DNA of 64,000 nucleotides from Larix kaempferi (taxonomy: Eukaryota; Streptophyta; Pinopsida; Pinales; Pinaceae), in contig BSBM01000826.1 in the NCBI GenBank assembly GCA_027924585.1, positions 15,950,001-16,014,000 of the forward strand, in the 5' to 3' direction. The position numbers and the translations under genes were made by a program. The notes beneath the pieces are model-generated. The model had not been told where the DNA came from. It made no database searches and worked only from the letters and a program-made list of their open reading frames with translations. Below are positions 1-10,902 of this stretch, piece after piece. The first letter of the stretch is position 1. Every line of letters begins with the position of its first letter.

Positions 1-499
1 TTGCAGACTCACAATTGCACTACCACTAGCCTCCCTATTCGAATGTCTCAGTGATCACCTGATACACTTGAGGAATATTTCTGCATAAAATATTGTAGGA
101 GCTTCCTGCTCAATTCGAATTTCCTTATCTAGGTTTCCTAGGCCTTTTAGTGGTTAACTGGTCATTAATGAACTTCCTGCTCTCTTTCACCCACCTGGGG
201 GATAATGCCATAAATTTAGGGGTGGTTGTCCCATAACCAACAGCTAGTGGTAGAGTGCAAATGTTTCCATCTGTCCCATGCCTTCTAACAGCTTCCATTC
301 CTCCTAGTGGGTTAGTGAACACTCATTTAACAGCTTCCTTGGGTGTTTGTCTCCTATTTTAATTTATTAAATAATAATAATAAGTCATTACAGTCATCTT
401 TGACCAGATTTGGTCATAATTACAAAACTTTGTAATTAAAGTTTAACATAAAGTATTTTGCAAATAAAATAAATATTCTCAAAATTTGGGTAGGTGACA
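1..499 (-). repeat. Partial long LTR, E family, minus orientation
   Basis: These bases align by eye with 45745-46245, the right end of the 4.1-kb solo LTR E. Shared landmarks are 'gttagtgaacactcattta', the TTTAATTTATTAAATAATAATAA stretch in two parts, and the terminal 'gggtaggtgaca'. Read on the minus strand the LTR starts TGTCACCTACCC at 499. The copy runs off the left edge, so its other end and any TSD cannot be checked. The candidate TSD beside it is CTGCC (500-504). No gene is visible. Confidence 0.75.
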
Positions 500-1653
500 C
501 TGCCTTTTAATATCATCAAGAACAAGTTCAATATATCATAGTCCTCAATTTGTTTTCTGCTGTAGCAGCCTGTGTTAACTATTGAGACATACTTGACTTA
601 TTACAGATGTTTTGAATAGCAAGATATTTAGACAAACAAAAAGGCTCACTATCTTTGCAAGTAAGAGCTGCTACCGTTTTACTCACAAATTTTCCTTGGC
701 CCAGATTCATGACATATCAGAGAAAACTATAAAGGCACCTTTACTGCTGTTCTTTAATAGTCCCAAAAGCTCTCAGAAACTATATACCCAAAATTAGAAA
801 AAATAGACAAGAAAATTAGACACCTATCATGCTCCTGCGATTTTCCACTTGTCCACCCTTTGCTGTTGCTATAAATCAGTCTGAAATTCCTTAGTCACAC
901 CAAAAATCAGAGCTAAAAAAACTGTCTACTATAGCCGCTACAATACCAGAATTTCCTCAATAAATGCCTCAAACAGATCCAAATTTCAGAGCTTATCCAC
1001 ATATCTGAATTTCACACCACAAAATGAAGGGTTTGATCCTTTATTTATACTAGTTGTATGCTATAATTTTGGATCCAACTTGTCTTAAAAATAAAATAAA
1101 TTTATTTGTTGTTTTTGTATTTTTATTTAATGAGGCCGACTTATCATAGGCTTATATAATTTTATTTAATTTTCTTTTTGTATTCTGAGCTGACTTGTAT
1201 ATATGCATATGTAATTTTTGCTTGACATTTTCACAAGGATCTTCAAACATATGATTTTCTTCAAGAAGTGCACAGGCCATAAACATGTCATCATCAACAT
1301 TAAGAGCTACAAGAAAGACCGTGCATCACCAACAAGCTTCCAAATCTGTCTAGTGTCATCATACCACCAATTATGTGGGTCCCAAACTTTTACTAGCACC
1401 ATGACCATCTCCAAGGGTTCTATGTTTATTGAAATGCTTGTTTTATTTATGACTTCAACATGGTTCAAGACCCAATTCTCCAAGGGCACCAAGAACCCCA
1501 ACATACCACCATTTGTATGCTTCAATAGTTTATCTACTTCATCAAACATGCCATGTCATCAACCTTTGTATTCCTTTATCACTCCTTTGTCCCCTTGTCA
1601 TGCCTTTGTCATTAATGGGTGTCATCAATGACAACCTATGCTCAACAAGTATA
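500..1653. other. Non-coding, probable retroelement debris
   Basis: This is AT-rich sequence with no supported gene. Overlapping short ORFs lie at 1218-1631 (plus) and 1307-1549 (minus). Neither has a recognisable domain, and they occupy opposite strands of the same DNA, so I do not call them genes. The stretch around 1618-1650 reads like the edge of an LTR or leader. I could not fix any boundary here. Confidence 0.4.
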
Positions 1654-4322
1654 TGTTGAGGTAGAAGGGTACCTAAGACATCGGCTCGACCGAACTTAGA
1701 AATGTTTAATAATGAAAAGATCGAAAGATCTTTCAAAATGAAAAACCGAGTCAAACTTCAGAAATACAACTACTAAGCTGATTAGACCTAACCAAACCAA
1801 TAGATCAGAATAGTATTAATCTATACTACTCTACTCTATGAACAATAACTAAAAAGATAAAAACAATATTACTCTAGGAAACAAGACTTAGTCAAAAGCA
1901 AACTACTTTTATGAAAATGGAAACTACTAATCAAACCCTAATCTAGGAATTAGAAAGTAATAACTATGAACAAGTTTAGAAACCTATCTATGAAATGATT
2001 CAGTGTACAACTTAAGTATGTAAAGATAAGAAACTATATTATCTGAAGCAAGATTACAAACTACTTAATAAACCTAAGAAATTCAACAGTTCAACTATTC
2101 ATGCATTTAACAAACACTCAAAACTAAGCTAAGCTACCTAATTCCACTCTCCTTGAGGATTTTGAGGAAATGTGTCAAATGCAATAGGAATTGGAGAAAA
2201 TGTATCAAAATGACTTTCAAATGTGACAAGGAAACAGAACGAAAGTAAATCTAGTTTAACTTCTACAAAGAGATGCAAGATAAAAAGTGACAAATTGCAA
2301 AAACATTGTAATCTATTCTTTATCCATAAGAAAGCGACACTTAAAAACTCTAGTTATGCTACCTAAGACTGTTTTGAAATGAGATGTTATTAACGATTGA
2401 TCTATTAACAAGAAACCAAGAACATGTATTTCTAATGACTACTTTGAAATCGAAGGCATGCAAATATCTATGCTATCCTACAAAGGTGAAGCATGAAATA
2501 TAATTGCCAACAAAAGTTTAAGGAAATCTAAGCATATGCAAATGACTTGGAAATAAGTTTGATCTAGAAGCAAGTAGAAAACTTAATAAAGCTATTCTAT
2601 TTCTGAATCAAATCCTATCCATGAACATCTTCATTAGCTATGTAAATGAGAAGAGCATATTCTATGCTTGAACTAGAATTTATGATCAAACCACGAAAAA
2701 CTAATGTACTTTTGAAAATGAAATTACCAAGTTTTAATCCAAAATCAACCTTGACAAAGATGAATTAAACTGAGCTAAGAATGAAATTGACAAGTTCTAG
2801 AATAGTAACAAGTTAAGAAATCAGACATAAAATATCAATTATAGAAACATAATCTAAAAAGTAAACTAAGGCAAAGGTAAGGAAATGAATAAGAACTAAG
2901 AATAGATATGAAGCGTAATTGAAACTCTATGTAGTTCAAAACAAGGTCCTAATTACATATACAGATGTTGGTTAATTACAAGAAATAATACAATTCGAAA
3001 ACCTGAAAAATTGAACTCTAAATAAGCATAAAATCAAGACAGAAAATATTAAAGTCCGTATGATGGTCTGGATGATAGAAAATGATGTAAACTATGAAAA
3101 TAAGCAAATTAAATGATTCTAACGCCAGCTGGTTTATGCATATTAATCTACATTGCAAGAAAAGCAGTAAATAAACTGTTTAAATTGAAATAATAAGAAG
3201 CAACTACACTAATCTATATCTAAGGAAAGAAATAGTTTTCTATTGCATAATAAAACATGGCTGAAAGGTAAATGAAGCTAATCTACAACTACAGTAACAT
3301 TAAAAAAGCTAAATCTGTCTATAAACTGAACTTGAAATACTAAACTAATTAAACTCTATCTAATTGCAATGGAAAAGCTGAAAGGAAAGTGGAAAGAAAC
3401 TATGCATGACCGGCCACTTTAAATTCTGAAAATGTAAATTGTATTAACAGCAAGAAATATATTGCAGGAAACAAAGAAACAACATTACAGGAAAAACCAA
3501 ATTAAATACATATACTGAAAATGAAAACTACTTATCTGCAGAAAAGAAATAACAAAATATACACAATGAAAAACCTTTGGTTGTTGAGGGGTTCTTCTCA
3601 GCAATCAGGGATTGTGTCTAACTCAGATCAATCACCAACAGGACATAAATTTAATCATCAACAACTAAAATTAGAGACTTTCTATTAACTGAACCAAAAG
3701 TTACACAACGTTTTCTCTAGCTCTGCGCCTATTCTCTATAACTTCGTTTCTCAATCTGAGACATCTTTATATAGTTTTTACAATGGGAGAGAAGTTCAAC
3801 CCTTTCAGTGGTCGACCTCTCTAAAAATAGGAGGTCTTAATTATTGAAGAAAACGACTCAATATAAGACATAGGTCGTCTCCCACAATCCGCGCGTGTTG
3901 GTTCTCTTCACGTGAGCAGCTGGTGCGTTGATTCTCTTTGACATGGGCAGCTGATGCATTGTTAGGATGGGTGCACAGGAACACAGATCTTCTATAATGA
4001 GGGCTCACTAACCATGAGGGCCACATTGCCAACATAACCCACATCACAGTTTTTGCCTTTAGTGCCCCAGAATATTCCAACCAACGAATCCGCAGGTGAG
4101 AACGGAGGGCTGAACGATGGTCCGAATGCAGCCGGGCATCTTCAACATGAACACGCGTCTGAATGAGAGTCTGTTTGAAACCCATAGCCTTCAAAATGAA
4201 GTCTGAGTTCAAATGGTGGTCTGAATGGCAAGAAGTATGACTTATCATATCAAAAATAGTGAAAATAATGCCAACAAAGTATGTTTGATGAAAAAAAATG
4301 ATGACAAAAATGGACATCAACA
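1654..4322 (-). repeat. LTR-like AT-rich block, possible solo LTR
   Basis: The right edge reads GACATCAACA at 4313-4322, which on the minus strand gives an LTR-style start TGTTGATGTC. A minus-strand TATATAAA lies at 3766-3773. The left edge could be TGTTGAGG at 1654. CAAGT occurs at 1646-1650 and directly after the right edge at 4323-4327, which would be a TSD except that three extra bases (ATA) separate it from the left TG. The interior (about 1700-3600) is purine-rich, AT-rich and has no ORF worth calling. The ends are tentative. A longer LTR that also covers 1200-1650 is an alternative. Confidence 0.35.
3766..3773 (-). promoter_or_regulatory. Candidate LTR TATA box
   Basis: The minus strand reads CTATATAAAG here, a good plant TATA box, inside the LTR-like block that begins (minus sense) at 4322. 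Its function is inferred from position and sequence only. Confidence 0.35.
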
Positions 4323-4402
4323 CAAGTTCTCTTCATTGAAGCATAGGAACGTTCTCAGCAGATATGACTGGAATCTAAAGCTTCTAGTTTTGTGGAAGTC
4401 CA

Positions 4403-5110
4403 CTAGCTGAGGATGATATTCTTAGCTAGGGACTCATCAAATCTAAGGTAGGCACACTGGATGGACTGACTGGGCTCATTAAACTCAAGTGGACAAGTGC
4501 CGAGGACAAACAATAGGCTCATTAAAGGCTCGGTGACATACATGTCTATATCTAGGCCTAGGAACTGGCTCAACATAGTTATAACACAATTGGACGCTTC
4601 ATTAAAGAGGCGAATTTCAATTGGGAAGGAATGGCTCTCTAAGGGGACATTAGGTTTTAGGAAGGCTCTGTAGAAACTTTGCTTCAATTCAACTGGGGAT
4701 AGTCTGAAATATTGAATTAGGTATTCCTCCCTGTACTCTTTGTATTTTTGGCAGAACTCATCTGGGATTGACAGGGCTTTCCTAACAGTGAGGGGATTGA
4801 CTTGGAACATGATCTTTGAACCGGATGCGTCCATAATTACCCTCTCAGAGGAGGAGTAATTGGTGGCGCACCAGTCGACGAACTCGGGATAGTTGAGGGT
4901 TTGGTTGACAATAAATAAATGGAAAAATGACTGGTAAACCTTATGCACGTCTACACTCCGCTCCCTAATCAGCTTCAACCTATCCTTTGCTAACTCAATG
5001 GGTTCATTTGTCAAAACTGTATCATAAACCTCGACATCTTTATCTTCTAATAGTGCCTCTACTTTCTGGAGCTCAAAACCTGGGGGATCTACCTCTCTTA
5101 GTTCAACCAT
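4403..5110 (-). CDS. Uncharacterised 235-residue protein, probably transposon-associated
   Basis: This is an uninterrupted ORF of 235 codons starting ATG and ending TAG. I do not recognise a domain. The N-terminal third is acidic and charged (LLEDKDVEVYD), followed by a region rich in aromatic residues (HKVYQSFFHLFIVNQTL, then YPEFVDWC) and a C-terminal half with hydrophobic stretches (ASNCVITMLSQFLGLDIDMY). No signal peptide or catalytic motif is visible. It lies about 80 bp upstream, in minus sense, of the LTR-like edge at 4322 and is surrounded only by transposon sequence. The most economical reading is an additional ORF carried by a plant retrotransposon, or its relic. A truncated host gene cannot be excluded. 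The ORF may end early through a stop codon, since the protein has no obvious C-terminal domain. Confidence 0.4.
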   Translation of the reverse strand: MVELREVDPPGFELQKVEALLEDKDVEVYDTVLTNEPIELAKDRLKLIRERSVDVHKVYQSFFHLFIVNQTLNYPEFVDWCATNYSSSERVIMDASGSKIMFQVNPLTVRKALSIPDEFCQKYKEYREEYLIQYFRLSPVELKQSFYRAFLKPNVPLESHSFPIEIRLFNEASNCVITMLSQFLGLDIDMYVTEPLMSLLFVLGTCPLEFNEPSQSIQCAYLRFDESLAKNIILS

Positions 5111-5959
5111 TTAAATAGCTTTGTATGGGACAGAAGGCCTACCTGGTTACTGACAACTGGTTTAAGCTCCTGGCTGATTTGTCTTCTTCTGCACAGTGGT
5201 CGTCTGCCGTTTTCCAATGCAACCGAATCAAATAGTACTCAGATTCCCGTGCAATTCCATTTTTATATCATTTATCCTTCCATATCAATCTTTCACATCT
5301 AGCGATAAAGGAGCTCTTTGGGTTGTCCATCGTGCATGATCGCTCTTGCACCATTGATTTCCTTCCATGTTTATCCCCACAACTTTCCGCAGTTTCCATC
5401 CTTTCAACTGTCACCTTCCTCACGCCTTCAATCTCCGCATCCAACAGTGACCGTTGATATGGTTCCAATCTGCATCTCAGCCGTCCAAAGATGCAGCCCC
5501 TACAAAGGTTTGCAGATTTGGAAAGTGTAATTAACCTGTGCATGTTAAATCTGTGAACTAATCCTCCGCCATCGATGCCTTTCCCCACCATATATGCACC
5601 ATCGCAATATGCAGTCCCTACCAAAACTTCGCATATGCGGTTCGTAGATCTGTCCTTTCGCCCGTTGATCTGGATTCCAACTTGCTCGCGGGCTAGCACA
5701 GCCCACCCACACTTAAACCACTCCATCTTATTTTGCGAAGAGAGCTTATGACCATCGATCTCCACCGCCACAGATCTACTCCGTCCATTTATGCCTCCAT
5801 ATGACTTCGAGCGGGTTTTCACTTTTATCCACCTTTGCAATGTTAAAGAACTAAGACCTTCCCCCATTTGCATCCCAAACCTGGTTATAAATATTCTGAG
5901 CTTCTATATTTGCATCCTCTAGGTCATATAACTTAAAAAACTGGGACCTTATTCATTAT
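5111..5959. other. No supported gene
   Basis: A 201-codon minus-strand ORF (5268-5873) runs through this interval and a 70-codon plus-strand ORF overlaps it. The minus ORF is rich in Arg, Gly, Ser and Cys, with no domain, low-complexity class or neighbour that supports translation. It is most likely chance or an old leader sequence upstream of the 4403-5110 ORF. No PBS or LTR edge was found. Confidence 0.35.
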
Positions 5960-6033
5960 TTTCAGGGATCTAACCCTCTCCAACCCTTCAAGACAAAACT
6001 GGTGCTAACAGGAAGGTTGAAAGTAAAAACATA

Positions 6034-6669
6034 GTGATGGCTACTAAAAGGGCCACCTATAACACCTATAAAGAGAATAATGTTCATTATTCTAACCCAC
6101 CTGAAACTATAAGGTTGAGACCTCAAAAAATGGATGAAAGAATAGGAAAAGGTCCATTCTTTAATTTTCACATCAAGTATAGTAAGGGACATAAGTGTGC
6201 TGAGAAGAAATTATTGTACATATATTATGAAGGGGAAGAAGAAAAAGAGTAGGAACCATCTCAAGTTGAATAAATAGAAGATATTACTCCCACCATATCT
6301 TTTCATGCATTGGTTGGAATTATCACTCCTCAAACTCTCAAGATCAAAGGATATATTAAAAGGAAAAATGTAATAGTGTTGATTGATTCTAGTAGTACTT
6401 ATAACTTCATTCACTGTAAATTAGTCAAAGTTCTCAATTGCTTTATATTTCCAGCACTAGAGTTTCAAGTAATGATTGCATATGGAGGAACTATCAATTG
6501 TTCATGGAAATTCCATAATAACAATCTTACTATGGGAGAATATGTATTTAATAGTCCAATGATTTATATCCCATTGGGTGGTGCTAATGTTGTCTTAGGG
6601 GTTCAATGGTTACTATCGTTGGGAACATTGGAATATAATTTTCAAGAACATTTCATGAAATTTTCTTAG
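6034..6669 (+). pseudogene. G1 gag C-terminus and aspartic protease remnant
   Basis: The first part (6034-6252) ends in a degenerate gag zinc-knuckle region. The text FFNFHIKYSKGHKCAEKK keeps the GHKC half, but the first Cys pair of a CX2CX4HX4C knuckle is lost. After a stop at 6250-6252 the frame resumes, and 6310-6669 encodes a retropepsin-like domain. The active site reads VLIDSSSTYNFI, where gypsy proteases normally have DSGSTHNFI, so the flap-adjacent Gly is Ser. The second landmark GGANVVLGVQWL matches the usual ADVVLGVQWL end of the domain. The product would have processed the Gag-Pol polyprotein, but it is almost certainly inactive. Confidence 0.8.
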
Positions 6670-6789
6670 GAAGGAAAATAATTTGAGTTAATGGGTCTCA
6701 TAGGGAAGCCAAGCAAGCTGATAAGCTCTAATGGAATGACACAATTGTTGAAAAAGAGACATTAGGGTGTAATTACACAATTATGCTCA

Positions 6790-7435
6790 CTAGAGGTTCA
6801 AACATCTAAGCCTATTATTCCCTTGGATATCCAAAGGGTCATTGATAAGCATTCCAATGTATTTGAATATATTCCAAAATTTCTTCCACCTACTCGAGAT
6901 CATGATCATGCTATTCACTTGATTACAGGAAGTGTTCCTCCTCACATAAGACCTTATAGATACCCTTTGGACAAAAGAGAGAAATTGAGTGTATGATTGA
7001 AGAAATATTAGAGGCTGGCATGATTAGGCCTAGCCAAAGTTCTTACTCTACACTAGTGGTAATGGTACACAAGAAGGATGTATCATGGCATATGTGTCCA
7101 TAATAATTATAGAGATCTCAGCAAGATCACCATTAAATATACGTTTTCGATTCCGGTCATTAATGAATTGTTAGATGAAATCGATGGAGAAATTTACTTC
7201 ACAAAGTTTGATCTTCATTCAAGGTATCATTACATTAGAATTAATGAATAAGGCATCCCCAAAACAATATTTATAACTCACAATGGTCATTATGGATTTC
7301 TGGTCATGCCTTTTAGCCTTACCAATGCACCTCACAGATTTAAAGGTTTGATGAATTCTATTTTCAAGGCCTTCCTTAGAAAATTTGTGTTAGTATTTTT
7401 TTATGGTATAATAATCTATAGAAAGTATTGGGAAG
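6790..7435 (+). pseudogene. G1 reverse transcriptase, N-terminal part
   Basis: Translation in shifting frames gives the gypsy RT landmarks in order: RDHDHAIHLITGSVPPHIRPYRYPL, a frameshift near 6985, IEEILEAGMIRPSQSSYS, VVMVHKKDVSW, then FDLHSRYHYIRINE and [16 protein letters not shown]. The catalytic box expected as FFDDILIYSK reads [10 protein letters not shown] (about 7402-7431), so both Asp residues are gone. In-frame stops occur near 7098 and 7249. The domain is cut at 7435 by the inserted copia 5' end and continues at about 8358. Confidence 0.82.
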
Positions 7436-8356
7436 TGTTAGGATATCTCATCATTCAGTATGTACTTTGCATGCATCCGCATGCTACCCAGTCACTAGTT
7501 TGATGCCTCCAACACCTAGTCCCTAGTATGCCAGCACCCGGGAGATTCTCTCCACTCAGTTTCATCCCTCCTAGTGCCTAGTGCGCCCATCATGCACCTA
7601 CCACCTGAGAGGGGCGCCTTTTCTCACCCACCGCTCCAGTTCACTTTAGTTAGCTAGTTGTCTTTCCTTGATTTGAGGCTAGATTGACTCCTAATTGTTG
7701 TTACCACTCCGATGAGACTTGACTACCTGTTCTGAGGTCAGTTAAATCCTCATGTTCCCTCCACTGATCCTCCTTCCCTACATTAGTGGCATTACCATCA
7801 GTTACACTTATTACACTCAGTTAGACTCAGTTTGACACCTGGCTAACAGTTACTTGTGCATTGATGACCACCACTGATTAATGATGAGGACTCCTAGTTG
7901 GAGTCAAGCTACACCATGCAGTATATTCAAATGACCTCCTTGGCTAATTCAAATTTCTCACTCATTGTGACGGTATTGTATTGTAATTCTACTATTCTGT
8001 ATTATAGAGCACTGATGCATCTCTCTTGCACAGGTTTTACTCCAAATTGTTTTACATCTTTGTGATTGATATTCTTGTTCAATAGATCTGCTATGACTAA
8101 TTTTACTTGGTATCAGAGCCATTGTAGGGACAAGATCTCTCTTCTACAGGTGTTCTACATGAAGAATTGAGTGAATTTGCTCAAAATTACTGAAGTGTTG
8201 GCTTGCAAAATCTCATGTGCATTCGCTCATGTGCATGCAAAGCTTAAAAATACTCTCCAATCCACTCCAGAATCTTGAGTTTTCCACAAAATTCCTGGAA
8301 TTGATACATTGGATCTTCAAGCTTGCTTGATCTCCAATCCCAGGTGTGATGCAACT
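7436..8356 (+). mobile_element. Truncated copia 5' end (LTR + PBS + leader), C family
   Basis: It starts TGTTAGGATATC at 7436 in the middle of the G1 RT. It contains an LTR to about 8107, a primer-binding site TGGTATCAGAGCC at 8108-8120, and about 235 bp of leader ending GATGCAACTC. The leader aligns closely with the leader of copia C read on the minus strand (29806 down to about 29565), including ACAAGATCTCT, GCATGCAAAGCTT and GGTGTGATGCAACTC. No gag-pol or 3' LTR follows. The gypsy frame resumes at once, with about a dozen codons of expected RT missing. No TSD is visible (GGAAG at 7431-7435 has no partner). It is probably a full insertion later deleted together with some host sequence. Confidence 0.8.
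8108..8120 (+). other. Primer-binding site of truncated copia
   Basis: TGGTATCAGAGCC is complementary to the 3' end of plant initiator Met tRNA, the usual primer for plant LTR retrotransposons. It directly follows the LTR end. Confidence 0.8.
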
Positions 8357-8357
8357 C

Positions 8358-9126
8358 AACTACTAAAGGAGTAACAACTATATGAAAAAACCTTCCAAAT
8401 GTTTCTTTGGCGTAAATAAGGTAGAGTATTTGGGTCATATTGTATCTCATGAAGGTTTCAAGGTAGACCCTAAAAAAAGTAAAGCCATGATGGATTGATT
8501 AATTCGAAAAACCTTGAAGAATATTACAGGATTCTTATGTTTTATAGGGTACTACTGCAAGTTTGTTCGTAACTATGGAAGAATAACATCACCTTTGACA
8601 ACATTATTGAAGAAGGATTGATTCTCTTGTACTCTAGAGGAAACTCAAGATTTTGAACAACTTAAATAGGCAATCTGAAAATCCTCTTCATTAACCACAC
8701 CAGACTTCACAAAAACCTTTATTGTGGAATGTGATTCCTAAGGAAATGGCATTGGTGTTGTTCTAATTCAAAAAGGAAGGCCCCTGTATTTTGAAAGTCA
8801 TCCAATCAAGGGAAATAACTTACACAAACCCATTTATGAGAAGGAAATGTTGCCAATACTACATGCACTTAAGAAATGGCATCCTTACCTAATAGGTAGG
8901 CACTTCAAGGTCAAAACAGATCATGATATTCTTAAATTCTTATTGGAATAGAGACTATGTTCATAAGAGAAACAAAAATGGGTAACCAAGATGTTGGGAT
9001 GTGACTTTGAAATCATCTATACAAAAAGGAAACAAAATATGGCGGAACATGCACTCTAAAGAAAAGATGAGGATGTTGAGGCATTACTTTGTGTTATTTC
9101 TATGGATAGTAGAAGAAAAATAAGAA
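8358..9126 (+). pseudogene. G1 RT C-terminus and RNase H
   Basis: The RT thumb and connection resume as KPSKCFFGVNKVEYLGHIVSHEGFKV in broken frames, then TGFLCFIGYYCKFVRNYGRI. The gypsy RNase H region follows, with IVECDS in place of the usual DASD-type motif, GIGVVLIQKGRPL, YEKEMLPILHALKKW and KTDHDILKFLLE. Stops at several points (for example 8498-8500 and 8740-8742) and one frameshift near 8380 disable it. The order and spacing match the plus-strand gypsy element that begins further left. Confidence 0.78.
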
Positions 9127-9672
9127 TGTAATAATGACCTATCAGTGTGGACACTCATTCAAAATCTACAAAAGGATCCCAGTGTATCAAATACTTTTGT
9201 GTGGAGAAATTATTCACTATGGTATAAGGATCGCTTATATATTTGTAAGAATTCCCAACTCAAGAAAACTGTCCTTTTGGAATTACACACCTTGCCTATA
9301 GGAGGGAACTCAAGATTCCTAAAAAACTACCATAGGGTCAAAAAGGATTTTTTTGGGAAGATATTAAATTTGATGTTCAATGGTTTGTGGTAGAATCTTT
9401 GGTTTTCCAACAACATAAGGTTGAAACATTTAAGACCCCAGGTCTTTCACAGTGATTAGACATACCCTTTCAGTGATGGGAGGAAGTCTCAATGGATTTT
9501 ATCATAGGTATACCCAAGTCAAAATGGAAGAATGTTATTATGGTGGTTGTTGATAGACTCACCAAGTATGCATGCTTTTGTGCACTCTCTCACCCTTTTA
9601 ATGCAAGTACAGTAGCTGCAACATTCATGGAAATAGTTCAAAATATACATGGAAACTAGAATATTATTGTAA
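9127..9672 (+). pseudogene. G1 integrase zinc-binding domain and start of catalytic core
   Basis: Residues encoded at 9145-9393 give the H2C2 region of a gypsy integrase (VWRNYSLWYKDRLYI, then LLELHTLPIGGNSRFLKNYHRVKKDFF). After a frameshift near 9360 come QQHKVETFKTPGL and the catalytic-core start WEEVSMDFIIGIPKSKW, VVVDRLTKYACFCALSHPF. The first catalytic Asp (MDFI) is present. The text stops at NIIVS, just before the second catalytic Asp would appear, because G2 begins at 9676. The missing C-terminal half is not seen elsewhere in the window. Confidence 0.82.
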
Positions 9673-9675
9673 GTG

Positions 9676-10017
9676 TGTAATGTAACTAATATGATCACAT
9701 GAAAATTATCTCAAAATTTTCAAAAATTAAGCAAATAGTGGATTTACTTGGAACAATTGACTAGCTAGTTTGACTAGAATTCTAGAGGAAAAACCAAACA
9801 ACAATAAACACTCCCAATTTCTCCCAAGATGAATTTTAGACTTGCTAGGATGCAAATGATATGACAAAAATTCCATTACTTCACAAGTGGCACATTTATG
9901 GGTGCTTCATGCCTAGGAATATTTCCTTGGCAAAGCCAACGCTATCAATGCACATTCCCCAAGGACTTCTATGAAAACCCAAGGCTTTTGGTAATCACTG
10001 GAAGTAATCATACCTGG
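9676..10017 (-). repeat. G2 3' LTR, segment 1
   Basis: This segment aligns with 51582-51920 (CTAGCTAGTTTGACTAGAATTCT, CTCCCAATTTCTCCCAAGATGAATTT and TTTATGGGTGCTTCA are shared, apart from single-base differences). It is interrupted after CCTGG by copia A and resumes at 15915. Confidence 0.85.
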
Positions 10018-10720
10018 TGTAAAATCTCAATCACAGCAGAACCTAGCTACTATGGATTCCTCACTAGTGAAAGATTGCACAACATTTGCAAGAATAGCAT
10101 AAATCTGTAAATGAATGAAGAACAATACACATGAAATGGGTGAATAATGTCAATATTATTAACTGTCCAACCTCAAAATAGGTTAAGAACACCCATATAT
10201 ACAAATCTGGAAGAATTCGAATCAATCTGGAGTGTTCACACTGATCTAGCTTAGAAATAGCTCAAACCCCCCTAGGTTGACCAAAATATCCCAAACCATC
10301 CCAAACTGGTTCGAATCTGCTGTGTGAATGCTGGGAATGACTGGACAGGCCCATGTGACCTCACACATGTGAAGAAACTGGTTGGTTAGAGGTTTGGTAG
10401 CTAAAATTGGCCAAAAATATGACAAAGTTGGCAAGATTGTCCACAAACTGAGCAAATGCGCCCTAGGTAGAAGAGAAGCATGCTGAATGCATTAATTGAC
10501 CTGAGGAGGGCGCTCTAGGCATGCTGAATGCATTAATTTCCCTGGGGAGCGCTCCAAACAGCTGGTTTGACTCAGCACTTGTTCACATTTGCTAACTAGT
10601 TCATGATAATTGACCATTTAGTAGCTAACCAACTTAGGGATGTAATAATTAATCACTTGGGCACTAATTAACCATCATTAATAAATGATTAATGTACATA
10701 GGTGTAAAAATGTTCTAACA
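10018..10720 (-). repeat. Copia A 3' LTR
   Basis: 703 bp, minus sense TGTTAGAACA...TTTTACA. It follows a PPT. A TATATA run near 10195-10201 is a candidate promoter. It differs from the 5' LTR at two positions by eye. Confidence 0.95.
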
Positions 10721-10727
10721 CCCCCCC
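10721..10727 (-). other. Copia A polypurine tract
   Basis: Minus-strand AAGGGGGGG lies directly before the 3' LTR TGTTAG. It is the plus-strand DNA priming site. Confidence 0.85.
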
Positions 10728-10902
10728 TTAAGCTAGACTTAGTGAAATATCAAAAATTAAGGCCTTGGCAACTAGGCTCAAGTCACCTTTTACATCATAA
10801 AATTTATTTGTCCATGTAACCAAGGTAAGGAGGAAAACCACATGGGGAATAAAACCTCCCCTCTAAAATGGACATGTGGCATATATCAAAATACACCAAT
10901 CA

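Larger units (their letters stand above)
5960..9672 (+). mobile_element. Decayed Ty3/gypsy retrotransposon G1
   Basis: Fragments appear in the order gag end, protease, reverse transcriptase, RNase H, integrase, which is the gypsy order, all on the plus strand. The RT is interrupted by a copia fragment at 7436-8356. The integrase core breaks off at about 9672, directly before the TG end of element G2 at 9676. No LTR, PBS or PPT of G1 was found in the window. The element is old, with many stops and frameshifts, and its protease and RT active sites are altered. Confidence 0.85.

Noticed and set aside
5268-5873. 201-codon minus-strand ORF as a gene
   Set aside because: No domain, odd composition, an opposite-strand ORF overlaps it, and no gene structure is visible.
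5960-9672. Plant pararetrovirus (caulimovirus) relic
   Set aside because: An integrase domain follows RNase H, which caulimoviruses lack. The order is that of a gypsy LTR element.
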